DNA from: Euleptes europaea | Taxonomy: Eukaryota; Chordata; Lepidosauria; Squamata; Sphaerodactylidae | Reading direction: 5' to 3' | Assembly (NCBI RefSeq): GCF_029931775.1 | Contig: NC_079314.1 | Span: 76,313,879-76,377,878 of the forward strand | Length of the DNA: 64,000 nt | Part shown: positions 22,990 to 34,177 of the stretch, in pieces | How the letters are laid out: each line of letters begins with the position of its first letter | How positions within the stretch are numbered: position 1 is the first letter of the stretch | Notes under the pieces: generated by a model | Told to the model about the DNA's origin: nothing | Seen by the model: only the letters and a program-made list of their open reading frames with translations | Databases searched by the model: none | Position numbers and translations under genes: made by a program

Positions 22990-25864
22990 GTAGTAAAAGT
23001 TCCTCACTTTGTGGAAGGTAAGCTTATTCCAAGGCTGACAATGTAAGAGACACTCAGGATCCCTGTAGGGCTTGAGGCCAGTGCTTCAAACAGGGCATCT
23101 AACAGGGGAGTTGAGCTGGGGATTGGTGCAAGAGGCAAAGAAGGGTAAGCGTGTGTCTGTTTGCTTGAGGTGGTGTGATTTCTGAGCTGTTCGGAGAGTG
23201 TGAGAAAATCTCCTAGCTTTTGGTGAGTGCGCTAGAAGCACATGGTTCTGCAGGGAGGGGCTTCTGCTTGAATGAGGTGAGTCAACTGCCTATTGTTGTT
23301 TGACTCCTGGGGGTGGAGCCACCACTCTCAGCTGTAAAGTCTGACCCTATAAGAGGCACTCAAAGGCTTGTGACCAGTGCTTCGAACAGGACTTCTAATG
23401 GGAGCTTAGTGTGGGAGGTCGAGGGAGAGCAGGAGAGATATAGATATAGTGGGCATCTTAGAAACATGGTGGAATGGGGAAAATCTATGGGATACAGACA
23501 TTCCTGGCTATAAACTCTATAGGTAGGACAGGGTGGGATGGGTTGGTGGACGTGTTGTGTTGTACATCAAATCACAGAATCAAATAGATTAGAAAACATC
23601 AGGGGTATTAACTCCCCAACAGAAGCGATGGGGTGGAAATACTCAGGGTGACTTAAAAGTGGGGGTGTACTATTGCCCTCCCAATCAAACCCTTGAGGCT
23701 GATCTTGAGATAAAGAAAGAAAAAAGGGAGGATTAAAGCAGATAATGTTGTGATACTGGGAGATTTCAACTATCCTCACATTGACCGAGTAAACCTGTGC
23801 TGGAGTCATGCTGTAAAAATGAGATTCCTAGACATCGTAAATGACTCAGCACTGGAACAGTTGATCACAGATCCAACCAGAGGTGTAGTGATCTTGGAAT
23901 TTGTTCTGAGTGGGGCTCAAGACCTGGTGAGAGATGTAATGGTTGTTACACGAGTTGGTAACAGTGACTACATTGCTATTAAGTTCACCTTTCAGGTCAA
24001 TGGAAAGTTGCCCCTAAAGTACCCATGGGGGAACTTTATAAAAATGAGGGGGATAGTTAAAAGAAAGCTGAAAGGGAAACACAAGAGAGTGAAATCCCTA
24101 GAGGATGCTTGGAAGCTATTTCAAACTACTCTAATTGAAGCCCAGATAGAATACATTCCACAGCTTAGGAAAAGCACTGCCAAGTCTGGAGGGAGCTCTG
24201 CATCGGGAGCCACGTGGAGGGCTGGGTCAGGCTCTACTGCCTGAGCAGCAAGCAAAGCTCCCTCCAGCAATCTTCCTTTGGTGGAAGGTAAGTGCCCAGC
24301 TTGGAGAAGGCTTTGGTCTCCCCGGGAGGAGGACCCAGGGCTGGGCTGGCTCCTCAGACTTCCCAGGCAGCTACTTCAGTGAGTCACCTTGTTCCCCCTC
24401 CAGCAGCCCTTCCTGCTCATCCCAGAGCCTCACCACTGATCAGCTCCCCCCCCCCATAAGCTGTTTGGCGGCGAGGCAGGAGGATGGGGGCGCTGGCTTG
24501 CCTGAACCAAATGGGCTTGTCAGCCTGTTTTTCCCCCATTGCTCACTGCATTAGGGTGGTTGTCCGGGGCTGCTGCTTTCTACGGCACCCTAGTTGGGGC
24601 TGCCCCAAACAAAACAGATGTGACATCATCGCATAGATGACGTGGATCGCTCTCCCTCCCTTCTCCACCTGCTTCTGTCCGCTGACCACCTGAGAGTCAG
24701 CAGGCAAGGGAAGCAAAGGACGAAAGATTGCTTACCCTAACAAGACAGTTGGGAACCCTAAGTGGGGTCCCACAAGGTTGGTACTGGGGCCAGTATTATT
24801 TAATTTGTTCATAAACGATCTGGAACTGGAGATAAGTAGTGTAGTGGCCAGGTTTGCAGATGACACAAAATTATTCAGGATGGGGGAAACCAAGGATGAC
24901 TGTGAAGAGCTCCAGGAGGATCTCCTCAAATTGAGTAAGTGGGCAACAGTGAGGCAGATGAAGTTCAGTGTTGGTAAGTGTAAGGGGATGCACATTGGGA
25001 CAAAAATCCCAACTTCAGGTATAGGCTAATGGGGTCTGAACTTGCTGCGACTGAGAGGGAACAAGATCTTGGGGTCTTAGAAGATAGCTCAATGAAAGGT
25101 GTCAGTCCAGTGTGCTGCAGTGGTGAAAAAAGCAAACTCTGTGTTAGGGATTATTAGGAAAGAGATTGAAAATAAAATGGCCAGTATTATAATGCCCCTG
25201 TATAGAACTATGGTGCAGCCTCATTTGAAATACTGTGTGCAGTTCTGGTCACTATTTAAAAAAAAAATCACAGAACTGGAAAATGTACAGAAGAGGGCAA
25301 CCAAGATGATTAGGGGGTGGGAGCATCATCCCGATGAAGAAAGGTTGAAGAGTCTGGGACTTTTCAGTTTAGAAAAGAGACAGCTATGGGAGAAATGATA
25401 GAGGTTTATAAAAGTATGCATGTGGTGCAGAGAGTTGACAAGAGAACTTTATCTTCCTCTCCCAAAATACTAGAACTCAAGGGCATCCAATGAAGTTGAT
25501 GGGCAGTAGATTCAGGCTGGACAAAGGAAATAATTCTTTATACAGCAAGTGATTAAAATGTGGAATTCACTGCCAGAGGATGTAGTGATGGCCACAGGCA
25601 TAGACCGCTTTAAAAGGAGATTGGATAGATTCTTGGAGGATGGGTCTATCAGTGGCTGCTAGCCATGGTGACTAAAGGGAACCTCCACATTCAGAAATAA
25701 TAAACCTCTAGATAACAGTGCCAGGAGGTAGCATCAAGGGAAGGCCTCGGCCTCCATGCCCTGCTGTTGGTCCTCCAGAGGAACTGGTTGGCCACTGTGT
25801 GAGACTGGATGCTGGACTGGATGGACCACTGCTTGATCCAGCAGGGCTGTTCTTATGTTCTTAA
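22990..25864 (+). mobile_element. CR1 LINE with 5' region, endonuclease and reverse-transcriptase parts
   Basis: The EN-like part starts near 23430 ('GHLRNMVEWGKSM'-type start). A 164-residue open frame at 23750-24244 begins ILGDFNYPHI and continues 'FLDIVNDSALEQLITDPTRG', the AP-endonuclease C-terminal region of CR1 ORF2. The reverse-transcriptase part resumes at about 24765 with VLGPVLFNLFINDLE and FADDTKLF (usually FADD in CR1), then 'KKANSVLGIIRKEIENKM' and QKRATKMIRG (25294 on). The 3' end is 25835-25864 ('ccagcagggctgttcttatgttctta'). Two direct repeats about 296 bp apart lie ahead of the EN (23078 and 23374, CCAGTGCTTC). Many frame breaks; a GC-rich block replaces part of ORF2 at 24180-24745. 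Confidence 0.85.
24180..24745. other. GC-rich foreign block inside CR1 ORF2
   Basis: About 560 bp separate the CR1 endonuclease C-terminal frame from the reverse-transcriptase frame. Its composition (G/C-rich, 'ctgctgctttctacggc') differs from the flanking LINE. The right boundary is near 'gttgggaaccctaagtggggtccc'. A large part of ORF2 between the two frames is missing, so this may be an insertion plus deletion. No inverted ends are found. Confidence 0.5.
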
Positions 25865-26317
25865 GGTAATCAATCATGGGATCTAAACTATTATTTCTTT
25901 TAAAGCTTTCTAGATCACCTTGTCTCCCCCAGTTTCGTATATGGAAGAAGTATTTTGTATTGAGAGATGAAATAGCTCATCTTCCTTCTGAAATAGTATC
26001 GTCCAGTGGTATATATACATTCTGTAAGTCTGTTGATCATGTAGCTTGACAGTATGAAATCTGTACCCAAGCACATATTCTGAACACTTTAAGTGTCCTC
26101 AGTTGTTTGGAGCCATGAGGTTTACATATATACCAGTAATTTAGAATAAATGTAGATTAAAGGTGTCAGTCACTGTGACTTCGCTGTTTTTCTGATTTTG
26201 AAATCAGTGAGACCAATTCAGTTGAATTCCAAGCATTCTAGCTTTCCTTTGTTTAGGCAGACAAGAACTCGCTGCTGTTACATACTTTGCCTGCTTTCAT
26301 ATAATAGTGTACAAAGG
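25865..26317. other. Gene-less linker between two CR1 copies
   Basis: AT-rich sequence without recognisable repeat ends or family motif. Confidence 0.4.
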
Positions 26318-26922
26318 ATATTACAGAGCTTGAGAAGGTGCAGAAAAGAGCAACCAAAATGATTAGGGGACAAGAGCAACTGTCCTATGGGGAGCGGTTA
26401 AGACGCTTGGAAAGAAGGCAGCTGAGGGGAGACATGATAGAGGTCTATAAAATTATGCATGGTTTGGAGAGAGTGGACAGTGAGACGTTTTTCTCCCTCT
26501 CCCGTAATACTAGAACGCGAGGTCATCTGTTGAAGCTGGAGGGTGAGAGATTCAAAACAGATAAAAGGAAGTATTTTTTCACACAACGCATAGTTAAATT
26601 GTGGAACTCCCTGCCCCAGGATGTGGTGATGGCTGCCAGCTTGGAAGGCTTTAAGAGGGGAGTGGACATATTCATGGAGGAAAGGGGTATTCATGGCTAT
26701 TAGTTAAAATGGATACTAGTCATGCTGCATGCCTATTCTCTCTAGTATCAGAGGAGCATGCCTGTTATATTGGGTGCTGTGGAACACAGGCAGGCTGGTG
26801 CTGCTGCAGTCGTCTTGTTTGTGGCTTCCTAGAGGCACCTGGTTGGCCACTGTGTGAACAGACTGCTGGACGTGATGGGCCTTGGTCTGATCCAGTAGGG
26901 CCTTTCTTATGTTCTTATGTAA
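26318..26922 (+). mobile_element. CR1 LINE, 5'-truncated, 3' end copy
   Basis: An open frame of 121 residues (26338-26703) reads QKRATKMIRGQEQLSYGERL, then 'RTRGHLLKLEGERFKTDKRK', then 'LWNSLPQDVVMAASLEGFKR'. This is the C-terminal end of CR1 ORF2. The 3' untranslated part follows to the CR1 end 'cctttcttatgttctta' at about 26917. It is truncated at the RT C-terminal region and less decayed than the CR1 at 22990. Confidence 0.9.
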
Positions 26923-27144
26923 GGGAACATTTATTATCTCACAGCTGTGATTAATTCATTTATTTTTCAAATTTATATGCCACCCATTTGACTTTATTCC
27001 TCCGTATCATACTTTATAGATGCTTTTTCTGTATATTAGGTAGTGATAATTGATCTGAACCTGCAAATAAAACAAAGTGTAGGTAATAATATGACAGCAA
27101 TAAATTATACCAAATTGTTGCTTTACCAAAATGACAAGCCGTTT

Positions 27145-27298
27145 AGTATTATTGTACCATTCTTCTGACTTTTACAGATGCTTTCCCACATAGTGTACTG
27201 GGCTTGTCTGTGGGCCAAACTAGTATTATTGTACCATTCTTCTGACTTTTACAGGTGCTTTCCCACATAGTTTACTGGGCTTGTCTATGGGCCAAACT
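27145..27298. repeat. 77-bp tandem duplication
   Basis: Units 27145-27221 and 27222-27298 are near identical, differing at a few sites ('agatgctttcc' versus 'aggtgctttcc'). The second unit leads straight into the inverted-end element below. Confidence 0.9.
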
Positions 27299-27527
27299 AG
27301 ACATTATGACGTCCACAGGTCTGATAGGTGGACACGGCCACCATTTTACAGCTGAAAGGGCCCTTTACAAATGCTACAGGGGCCTGATCCTGAACAGGTC
27401 TGCAGTGGGGCAGGATCAGGTGCTTTTGTTCCCCCTCTCATATCTTTTCAAGTGCCAAACAGCCATGAGGGGCTGTATGGGCACTTGAAAAGGTGCAAGG
27501 GAGGAATGCCTGGTTTAGTTTGGCCAT
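27287..27527. mobile_element. Candidate MITE with GGGCCAAACTAG ends
   Basis: The left end 'tgggccaaactag' (27287) and the right end 'tagtttggcc' (to 27525) are inverse to each other. An internal hairpin pairs 'cttttcaagtgcc' with 'gggcacttgaaaag' (27443-27491). Target duplications are obscured by the tandem duplication on the left. Confidence 0.55.
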
Positions 27528-27880
27528 GTGTTCTGACATTCTGTCATTCATTGTTGGAGATAGGCAAGGAGAAGAACTCATTCACAATGAGTTCCTTCAT
27601 GTCTTGGGTTATCTTCAAAGAGTTGTCAGGAAGACCTGGCCCATTCTGAATGCTTGTCCATAACCCCCATTGTTCTTAGCTTTCTGGGCTTTTATATTTG
27701 TATGTGCTTCTTTTTTGTTTTTGACTGGTTGTTAATTTTAATAATTTTGTATGTTATTGTCCTCCCGTTTCTTTTCAGATCATATAAATCTTTATATTTT
27801 ATTTTGTGAGCCACCTCAAACAGGTCTTTGAAGGAGTGGTATATAAATAATTTAAAAAGTGTTTTTTTTTAATAATTACA
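27528..27880 (+). other. L2-like LINE tail near 27660-27855
   Basis: 'tttgtatgttattgtcctcc...ttttgtgagccacctcaaacaggtctttgaaggagtggtatataaataa' resembles an L2-type 3' tail. No coding part is present. Confidence 0.5.
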
Positions 27881-28282
27881 AGATTGCCATGTATTCCTTG
27901 GTGACCAGCAGGGGTGGTGGTGGTGGGAACTTATCAAGAACAAAGAGAGGACTAGGCGTGCGTAGCCGGCAACATGGCAATGTCACTTCTGGCACGTACT
28001 GAAAGGGATGTCATGATCTCAGTGGTGACATATAGACTCTCTGGAATTTGGGCAAAAACTCTATGGTAGAAGTAATTTTTACCATAGCGTTCTTGCCCAA
28101 ATACCAAAGTGTCCCTACATTGCTAGTGCACTAGAAGTGGCATTGCTGCGTTGCCAGTCTAGGCAAAGAGGTCTAGGCCTCTTTTTTGCCAGTAAGTCCC
28201 TCACCGGCCATCTGGTCAGCCCTGGGGAGAGGGGCCCTGGAATGGGGGTTTCCCCATCCCTGGCAGGGGCCTGGCAACCCTA
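27881..28282. mobile_element. Family H hAT-type hairpin MITE, copy 2
   Basis: It has the central palindrome 'gaatttgggcaaaaactcta ... gcgttcttgcccaaatacc' and the right end 'ggcctggcaaccctat', as in the copy at 7405. The left end is eroded ('ttgccatgtattcc'). No clear target duplication. Confidence 0.75.
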
Positions 28283-28319
28283 TGCTTTACTTTAATTATA
28301 CTGCTTGTTTAGCCTACAG

Positions 28320-29760
28320 GCCTTGAGCAATGTCTCATTAGATAAAACCAAAAATAATTTTAAAAACCAACCAGTTACACGCTTGAAGTTCTTTGAATTT
28401 AATTACATGAGCAAAAAAAAATTGACCCCAGCCAATGTAACTCTTAAAACAAACCTGCCAAGTGTTTCTTAACCTTATATGGTATTGACAGCACCTCATT
28501 ATCACACAAAGAGGAGTAATACACACATTTCTAATACTGGAAAAGGTACCACATTCCAATAAGCAATGCTCCAAAGTTTCTGTCCGTCCACAAGCACAGT
28601 CACAAAGTCTGAGTATACATTTGACCTTGCATTACTTGAGAAGGAATAGAGTTTAATATTGCAAGTATAAATTCTCTCCTGTGTTGAGGAACAGTTTAAA
28701 AAATCTAAAAATGGTAAGGGCGCCTTTGGGTAAGACAGTCCTAAGTATAAAGGGAGCATACCCTACGGGCTCTCTTTGTAGTGCTGATAAAGTCCAAGAT
28801 ATGCAGACATTTATTCATCACAGAGTGCTCTGTTGAACTTCCCAATATCTCCAAATCACCACTACAAAAAACCAGCAGTTTGAGTCTAGTCTCCATTAAT
28901 TTCCTCAAAGGGGAAGCGTAGGAGACAGATTTGAATAGATAGAAGCACCCATTAGCTTTTGTGGCAAATGTAATTTTCAGGCCCTTGCCCATGCCCCTGG
29001 TTCCAGAGATTGTAAACCTAGTTATGCCATTAAAGAGACATTAGCTGCACAACTTGGCATCCCTGTGATCCTCTGCAAAAATAATGAAAAGGGGAATATA
29101 GTGTCTCTCTATAGGCCTTGATCCATACTGGAGCTCCACAGAGAAGTGGACGGCCTACTTTTGCGTTAAAAACTGAAATAGCAGCAGAAACAAATTGGCC
29201 ACCTTTTCTGTAAAAGAAAAAAGTATTGTTGCAACTAAGGCCCTGTTATAAGCATTTTTAAGAAGGGACCTCCAGTCCAAGTTAGCTTGACAGTGAATTC
29301 CTAAATAACAGAAATGGATAACTTGCTCTAAGGGTTTCCCATTAACTTTTCAGTTATACTTCTTTGGGTGATTGGTTTAAGAAAACACCATCACCTTAGA
29401 TTTCCCTTGGCTGATTTGTTAACCCTTCTGCATTATAATATTTCGAAAAGGCCCTAAACAGTCTTCGGAGTCCCACCAGAGAGCTCACTAACAAAAATGC
29501 ATCATTCACATATAACACTGATATCAAGTTGTTAGCCAACATAGGAGAATGGATTGTTGGGTTTCTCAGAAAGGATGCCATATCATTTACATACAAATTA
29601 AACAATAACGGAGCTAGCAGGCATCCTTGCCGAACACCTTTCTGTAAAGGTGAATTAGATAAATGGCCTTCCAAACTACAGCAAGCCTGAGCCAAAGGAG
29701 AAACACATAACTTCTTGATTAACCATGACAATCTTTGGTCAACTGAGAATTTCCCTGATT
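28320..29760 (-). mobile_element. Non-LTR retrotransposon reverse-transcriptase remnant, antisense
   Basis: The minus-strand frame at 29396-29731 (111 residues) reads LQKGVRQGCLLAPLLFNLYV near its middle, then 'VLYVNDAFLLVSS' where YADD-like residues are expected. Downstream frames on the same strand carry 'FCYLGIHCQANLDW' (29285-29325) and continue to 28340. The motif order is typical of RT C-terminal regions. The clade is uncertain: R4/Dong-like is my best guess. Broken by several frame changes and truncated. Confidence 0.6.
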
Positions 29761-31158
29761 TGTTCCAAAAAAATCTCCTTGCCTAGCAACTCTATATAAT
29801 TACCATCTATCAATATCTGCATCTATGTATACATATTTGTGAGTGGCATTTTTAATATATTTTAAAATAATTGTCATCTATATATGTCTGTGGTGGATCC
29901 AACCGTCCCCCAAGAAGCCTTGCTCCAGTTTAAATGACCATTCAGTGGAAGACCAACTTAAGTTGGAGGAAGACTCTCTAAGATTAGAGGAAAGCTTCAA
30001 ACATGAGCCAAAAGAAAGGTGGTATGTAAATATTTTAATAAATAAACAAACTTTATCTGTATGCATTTATGTGTATGCATATAAATGGATGGCATTTAAA
30101 AATTATAAATAATATTTCTTTATCATCTAGCTTTACTGATTCAGGTTGTACCTAGTCAGTGGTGACATTGGCTTTGGAAACATGTCTTGGTTGCCAATAA
30201 GATCATGGTCCATCTGTTACCTCCTGCCTGTAACTTCTCCAGCCCCAAGAACCTGTCATGGACCAGAGTACAGACTCTTTCTTGTCAGGTAAATTGGCAG
30301 AAGACTCAGAGGAGGAGGCAGCTGGGTACCAAACAACTTGGAAGGAGACCCCTCAGGGTTCTCAAAGCCCTGATCCTCCTCAGCCCCATCACAGTACTTG
30401 CTGCTGTAATAGGGCACAGCGCTGTTAAGTACTGGAAGCCTGCTCCTGGAGGGGAGAGGCATGTATCCCCACCTTCTTGCAAGAGTATTTAAGTGTTCAG
30501 GTCATCCTCAGCCTTTGTTGAAGCAACATCCATACTGTAGTGTTGTTAGCTTCAGCACCCTGCCTTGACTCCTGGACCTCAGCCTTGAGTAGGATAGAAC
30601 CTGAGTTGCGAGCACCTGGATGCTCAGTGGCTTCCTGATACAGAGTAAGAACTTGTAAGTAACGTGAATGAGCAGGGATTTATTGTCACTATAAGAGAAG
30701 GTGTAAGTTCTAAATCATACCAGAAAATGTCCCACTGTGCTAAAAGTCATATGTAGATTAGTAAAAATTGTGTGTGGGAGAGGGGGAGAAACATTGTGTC
30801 GGGTCACTGACTCAGAATACTTTGATAGACAGCAACAACTTTCCTGGCAACAACCTGAGATCTGAAATTAACATATAGTTCCATAAGAATGCCCTTGAAT
30901 GTACATGAGAAGGATAACTGAAAGGAAGATAAAAGGGAAATATTGAAATGGAACTATTTAGAAGCACCATGCATTAATCCTGTTTGTCTGCACCCTGTTT
31001 TAGGGAACCTCCTTAAATCTGGCAGGTCTGTTGCTGAGTGATTAATGAACAGCCAGTACTGGACTGTGTCTCACCCAAGGAAATCAGTGTGAGATCACTG
31101 CATAGATTTCCAAAGAGATACCACAGGTGGTTCCAGTTAAGACTTCATCCCTTGTGCC
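29761..31158. other. Gene-less; no firm element
   Basis: 'tttaataaataaac' near 30035-30052 is a possible LINE tail. A GC-richer part (30190-30640) with a TATTTAAG near 30486 is considered and set aside (see rejected). No gene. Confidence 0.4.
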
Positions 31159-31596
31159 TTACGGCCCATTCCTGAAGGGGGGGGCAAAAGTCTTCAGGAG
31201 GCAGCATGACCTTGCCCCCAGCGTGTGTGTAATCGCGTGATTACACGCACTTACTCTGGCGGCAAGGCCAGTCCCTCCGGTGACCGAGCGCCGCGGGACC
31301 GCAGCTTGTCCCTCCACCGGCGCAGCCTCTCCGTGGCACAGGCCACGGCGTAGAGAGGCTGCTCCGGCGCAGGGGGGCATTCTGGGGGGTTCCGGGGGGA
31401 GGAGCCACCAGTTAGGAGCCACCCTATCCTGTTTTGGCCCTGGCCACCACAGTCAAGAATGGCATTACTGCGCCTGCTTTTGAGCAAGCTGTTTTCAATG
31501 GGCGAAAGGCCACATTAAAACAAAAAAAAAGCCGCGAGATGGCGCTTTTTTGTTTTCCAGTGTACGCGAAACAGCTTAGGAAGAGGCGCCACTGTA
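31159..31596. mobile_element. GC-rich TIR element, second copy (eroded)
   Basis: It starts TTACGGCCCATTCCTGAAG, close to the start of the element at 1307. The segments 'gggggttccgggggg', 'tgcgcctgctttt' and 'caatgggcgaaaggccacat' match the element at 1307 in order. The right end is probably near 'gcgccactgta' (to 31596) but is decayed. Frames across it are compositional. Confidence 0.6.
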
Positions 31597-32322
31597 CAGA
31601 TATATACTCTTTCTGATCTTCATCATGTAATTCACAAGTTTCATTGGAATTTACTTCCAGGTAAGACTGTGGCTTTTTAAAAAAACATGGATAAAAGAAA
31701 AACCTCTCTCAACACTAAATTTCTCTTGGAAAGTATCAGCCTTGATGTTACTATCCAACAGAGACAGGCAACATGGCTTTATATTAATGCCACATGCCAA
31801 GGAACATTGTGTCACTAACGGAGAGATGGATGGAACAAAACGTTTCTCCATTTGGCATAAGGCTTAAAATGGAGAAACTGCAATCAATCAAAGGCTCTGC
31901 TGCACGAGTAAAACAGAAAAAAATAATACAGCGTAAGCCTAGGAACATCCTGAATAACTGTCGGCTCTTAGCACTCATCCATTTAACACACAATAGTGTA
32001 AGATTTCAGTCTCATCCTTACATTGTTAGGCACACAGTTCATATTAAATGTGGATGGATCTAGGCGTGAAGGCGTGAAGTTTTTAATACTTTGTTCATCA
32101 TCTCTTCATCCCAATAAAATGGACAATGCTGTAATGCTTCACTTAGTAGTAATTATCATCAGCCACAGAGAAGTGGGAGGAGTACTTTTTGAATAAAGAA
32201 ATTGGGGGAAATAGATGTGACAGGTTTCAGTTTTCATTTTACATATCAATCTCAAGCTGGCAGAAAATAAAGCATTTCCAAGGATGAGTTCAGGTGATCA
32301 ATTTGGCTGCTTCCAATGTACC
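31597..32322. other. Gene-less AT-rich stretch
   Basis: No family motif or repeat end recognised. Confidence 0.4.
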
Positions 32323-32398
32323 ATGTATCAGTAGTCTGGAGAGAAATCGGCTAAGTAACAATGTATCAGTAGTCTGGAGAGAAATCGGCTAAGTAACA
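32323..32398. repeat. Perfect 38-bp tandem duplication
   Basis: Units 32323-32360 and 32361-32398 are identical (start ATGTATCAGTAGTCTGG). Identity suggests a recent event. Confidence 0.98.
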
Positions 32399-32731
32399 CT
32401 AAATAATTCTGGTACAATCCAGTCAATGTTATGCTTGTTGACAACTCATATTTCCAATGGTTATCTTTCTCCCATTGAGGTTAAGGGGACTTCACATGAC
32501 CCATGGCTTTGCTTGGGTCATACTTCTCTATATTCCTAGTCCCAGTCCACCAGTGCCATTGAATTCAAAGCAATCTTAAATTCAGTGTTATTTAAACTGT
32601 TTTAAAATGTTTTGCATTTGATTGTATTTTAACGTATTTAAACTTGATGTTAACAGCCCTGAACCCAACTTGCCAAGGGAGGGCGAGATATAAATAAAAG
32701 CTGCTGCTGCTTCTGCTGCTTCTTCTTCATC
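32399..32731 (+). other. L2-like LINE tail at 32580-32705
   Basis: 'ttttgcatttgattgtat...ttaacagccctgaaccca...gagggcgagatataaataaa' is an L2-type 3' tail, followed by CTGCTG/CTT runs. Confidence 0.6.

Positions 32732-32767
<36 letters not shown>
32732..32767. repeat. (ATT)n microsatellite
   Basis: About 12 ATT units directly after the L2-like tail and CTT runs. Confidence 0.97.
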
Positions 32768-33020
32768 TAGAGTCAGTGTGGTAGTGCTCTAAGTGTCAGA
32801 CTGAAATGGGGAAGATGCAGATCCCTGCTTATCCATGAAGCTCACTAGGAAAGCAATCCTATAGAGGACTACTAAAAAATTCTGTGTTATTCAGTGGGGC
32901 TTACTAGCAGGGAAGTGTCCATACTTGATAACTTTGCGATAGTAACTATCCTTTAGCCCGACTTACCTCACAGGGTGGTTGTGAGGAAACAATGAGAATC
33001 TCATATATACCACACTGAAG
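32768..33020 (+). mobile_element. tRNA-derived SINE, interrupted
   Basis: The head 'gagtcagtgtggtagtgctc...gcagatccctgctt' (32768-32850) and the tail 'gacttacctcacagggtggttgtgagg' (32950-32980) fit the SINE family also seen, antisense, at 53500-53705. Its middle is interrupted by the short 'GGGGCTTAC' repeat at 32852-32925. Confidence 0.5.
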
Positions 33021-33033
33021 AAAGGCTAGGTCA

Positions 33034-33243
33034 TAGGGTTTACCAGCCTTCAGGTGGTGACTGGAGATCTCCCGCTATTACAACTGATCTCTAGGCAATA
33101 GAAATTACTTCCCCTGGAGAAAATGGCCACTTTGCCAGTTGGACTCTGTGGCATTGAAGTCCCTCCCCTCTCCAAACCCTGCCCTCCTCAGGCTCCACCC
33201 CCAAAATCTCCAGGTATTTACCAACCCTGAGCTGGCAACCCTA
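33034..33243 (-). mobile_element. Family M hAT-type MITE, copy 3 (antisense)
   Basis: It reads as the reverse of copy 1 over 'cattttctcc'/'ggagaaaatggc' and 'attgaagtccctcccctctc'. The left flank CTAGGTCA (33026-33033) and the right flank CCAGGTCA (33244-33251) form an 8-bp duplication with one mismatch. Confidence 0.85.
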
Positions 33244-33760
33244 CCAGGTCATAATAATAGCTGTAAAACCTACTGAAAACAATAGAGCCAACTAGTTGGG
33301 AATTACATAAATCCCATTAGTTTGAATGGGATTTAGCACGGCCACTGTAGCTAAATTAGGACTCCTGATTTATCTAGTTTGGGAAGATCAGCTGCTGTTA
33401 GAACAAGCAACAGCTTCTTGAATAAAATATTTCTCCTTTGAAGTTGCAAGGATGCTATAATTGAAGGTAGCTCAGTAAAACTATTCATGAATGAGTGTCA
33501 AATGTGCTCGCCTCCAGGAAACACTAAAGCATAACTTAAATATGATGCTGGTGGGAAAGAATTTACCAGTGCAATCTTGCACAGCCCAGTGTCTCATTTA
33601 CACCGTATTGCTATGTGCAGCGCTGCTGTGCTTGCAACATTCTCACTCCAGCTCAATCAGTAGCAGACTTGGAAGTGAAAATTGCCCTGTAGCAAGCCAA
33701 GCTAAGCTACCCTTGTGGACTATGATCCAGCTCTGCAGGGGCAGCTCAGCAGTGCAAACA
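33244..33760. other. Gene-less, nothing recognised
   Basis: The 122-residue frame at 33491-33859 runs through duplicated sequence and has no domain. Confidence 0.4.
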
Positions 33761-33953
33761 ATGGGCATTAGTTCACTTGTGGATTCTTCCGGCAAGCTGT
33801 ATGCCATGCAGGAGGAGACAATTGGTAAGCTTGACACCATTGCAAACAATAATTGGTAAGCTTGACATCACTGCAAACAATGGGCATTAGTTCACTTGTG
33901 GATTCTTGTGGCAAGCTGTATGCCATGCAGGAGGAGACAATTGGTAAGCTTGA
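33756..33953. repeat. 119-bp tandem duplication
   Basis: The block from 'gcaaacaatgggcattag' at 33756 is repeated in register 119 bp later (33875). The repeats are about 98% similar and share 'attggtaagcttgaca' a third time at 33852. Recent duplication. Confidence 0.9.
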
Positions 33954-34177
33954 CAACCATTGCAAATTAAGAGACTGGGCCAAAATTTGGCAGAATTGCT
34001 AAGGCTTGGCTCTGTTTATTCCTGGTCACCAGTGCCCACCAAGGACAGTGGCTCACTGGGAAATTTTCCTGTATGTGGAATGGCCAGCCTGAAAAGATCA
34101 GGAAAGCTCCCATTCTCCTGGTTTTCCACAAACTATACAAAACTGAATTACCTTTTATACGCAGGTAATAGGGTTGC

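Noticed and set aside
30187-30660. LTR-like stretch with TATTTAAG and GC-rich leader
   Set aside because: No paired copy, target duplication or coding motif was found; kept only as unrecognised sequence.
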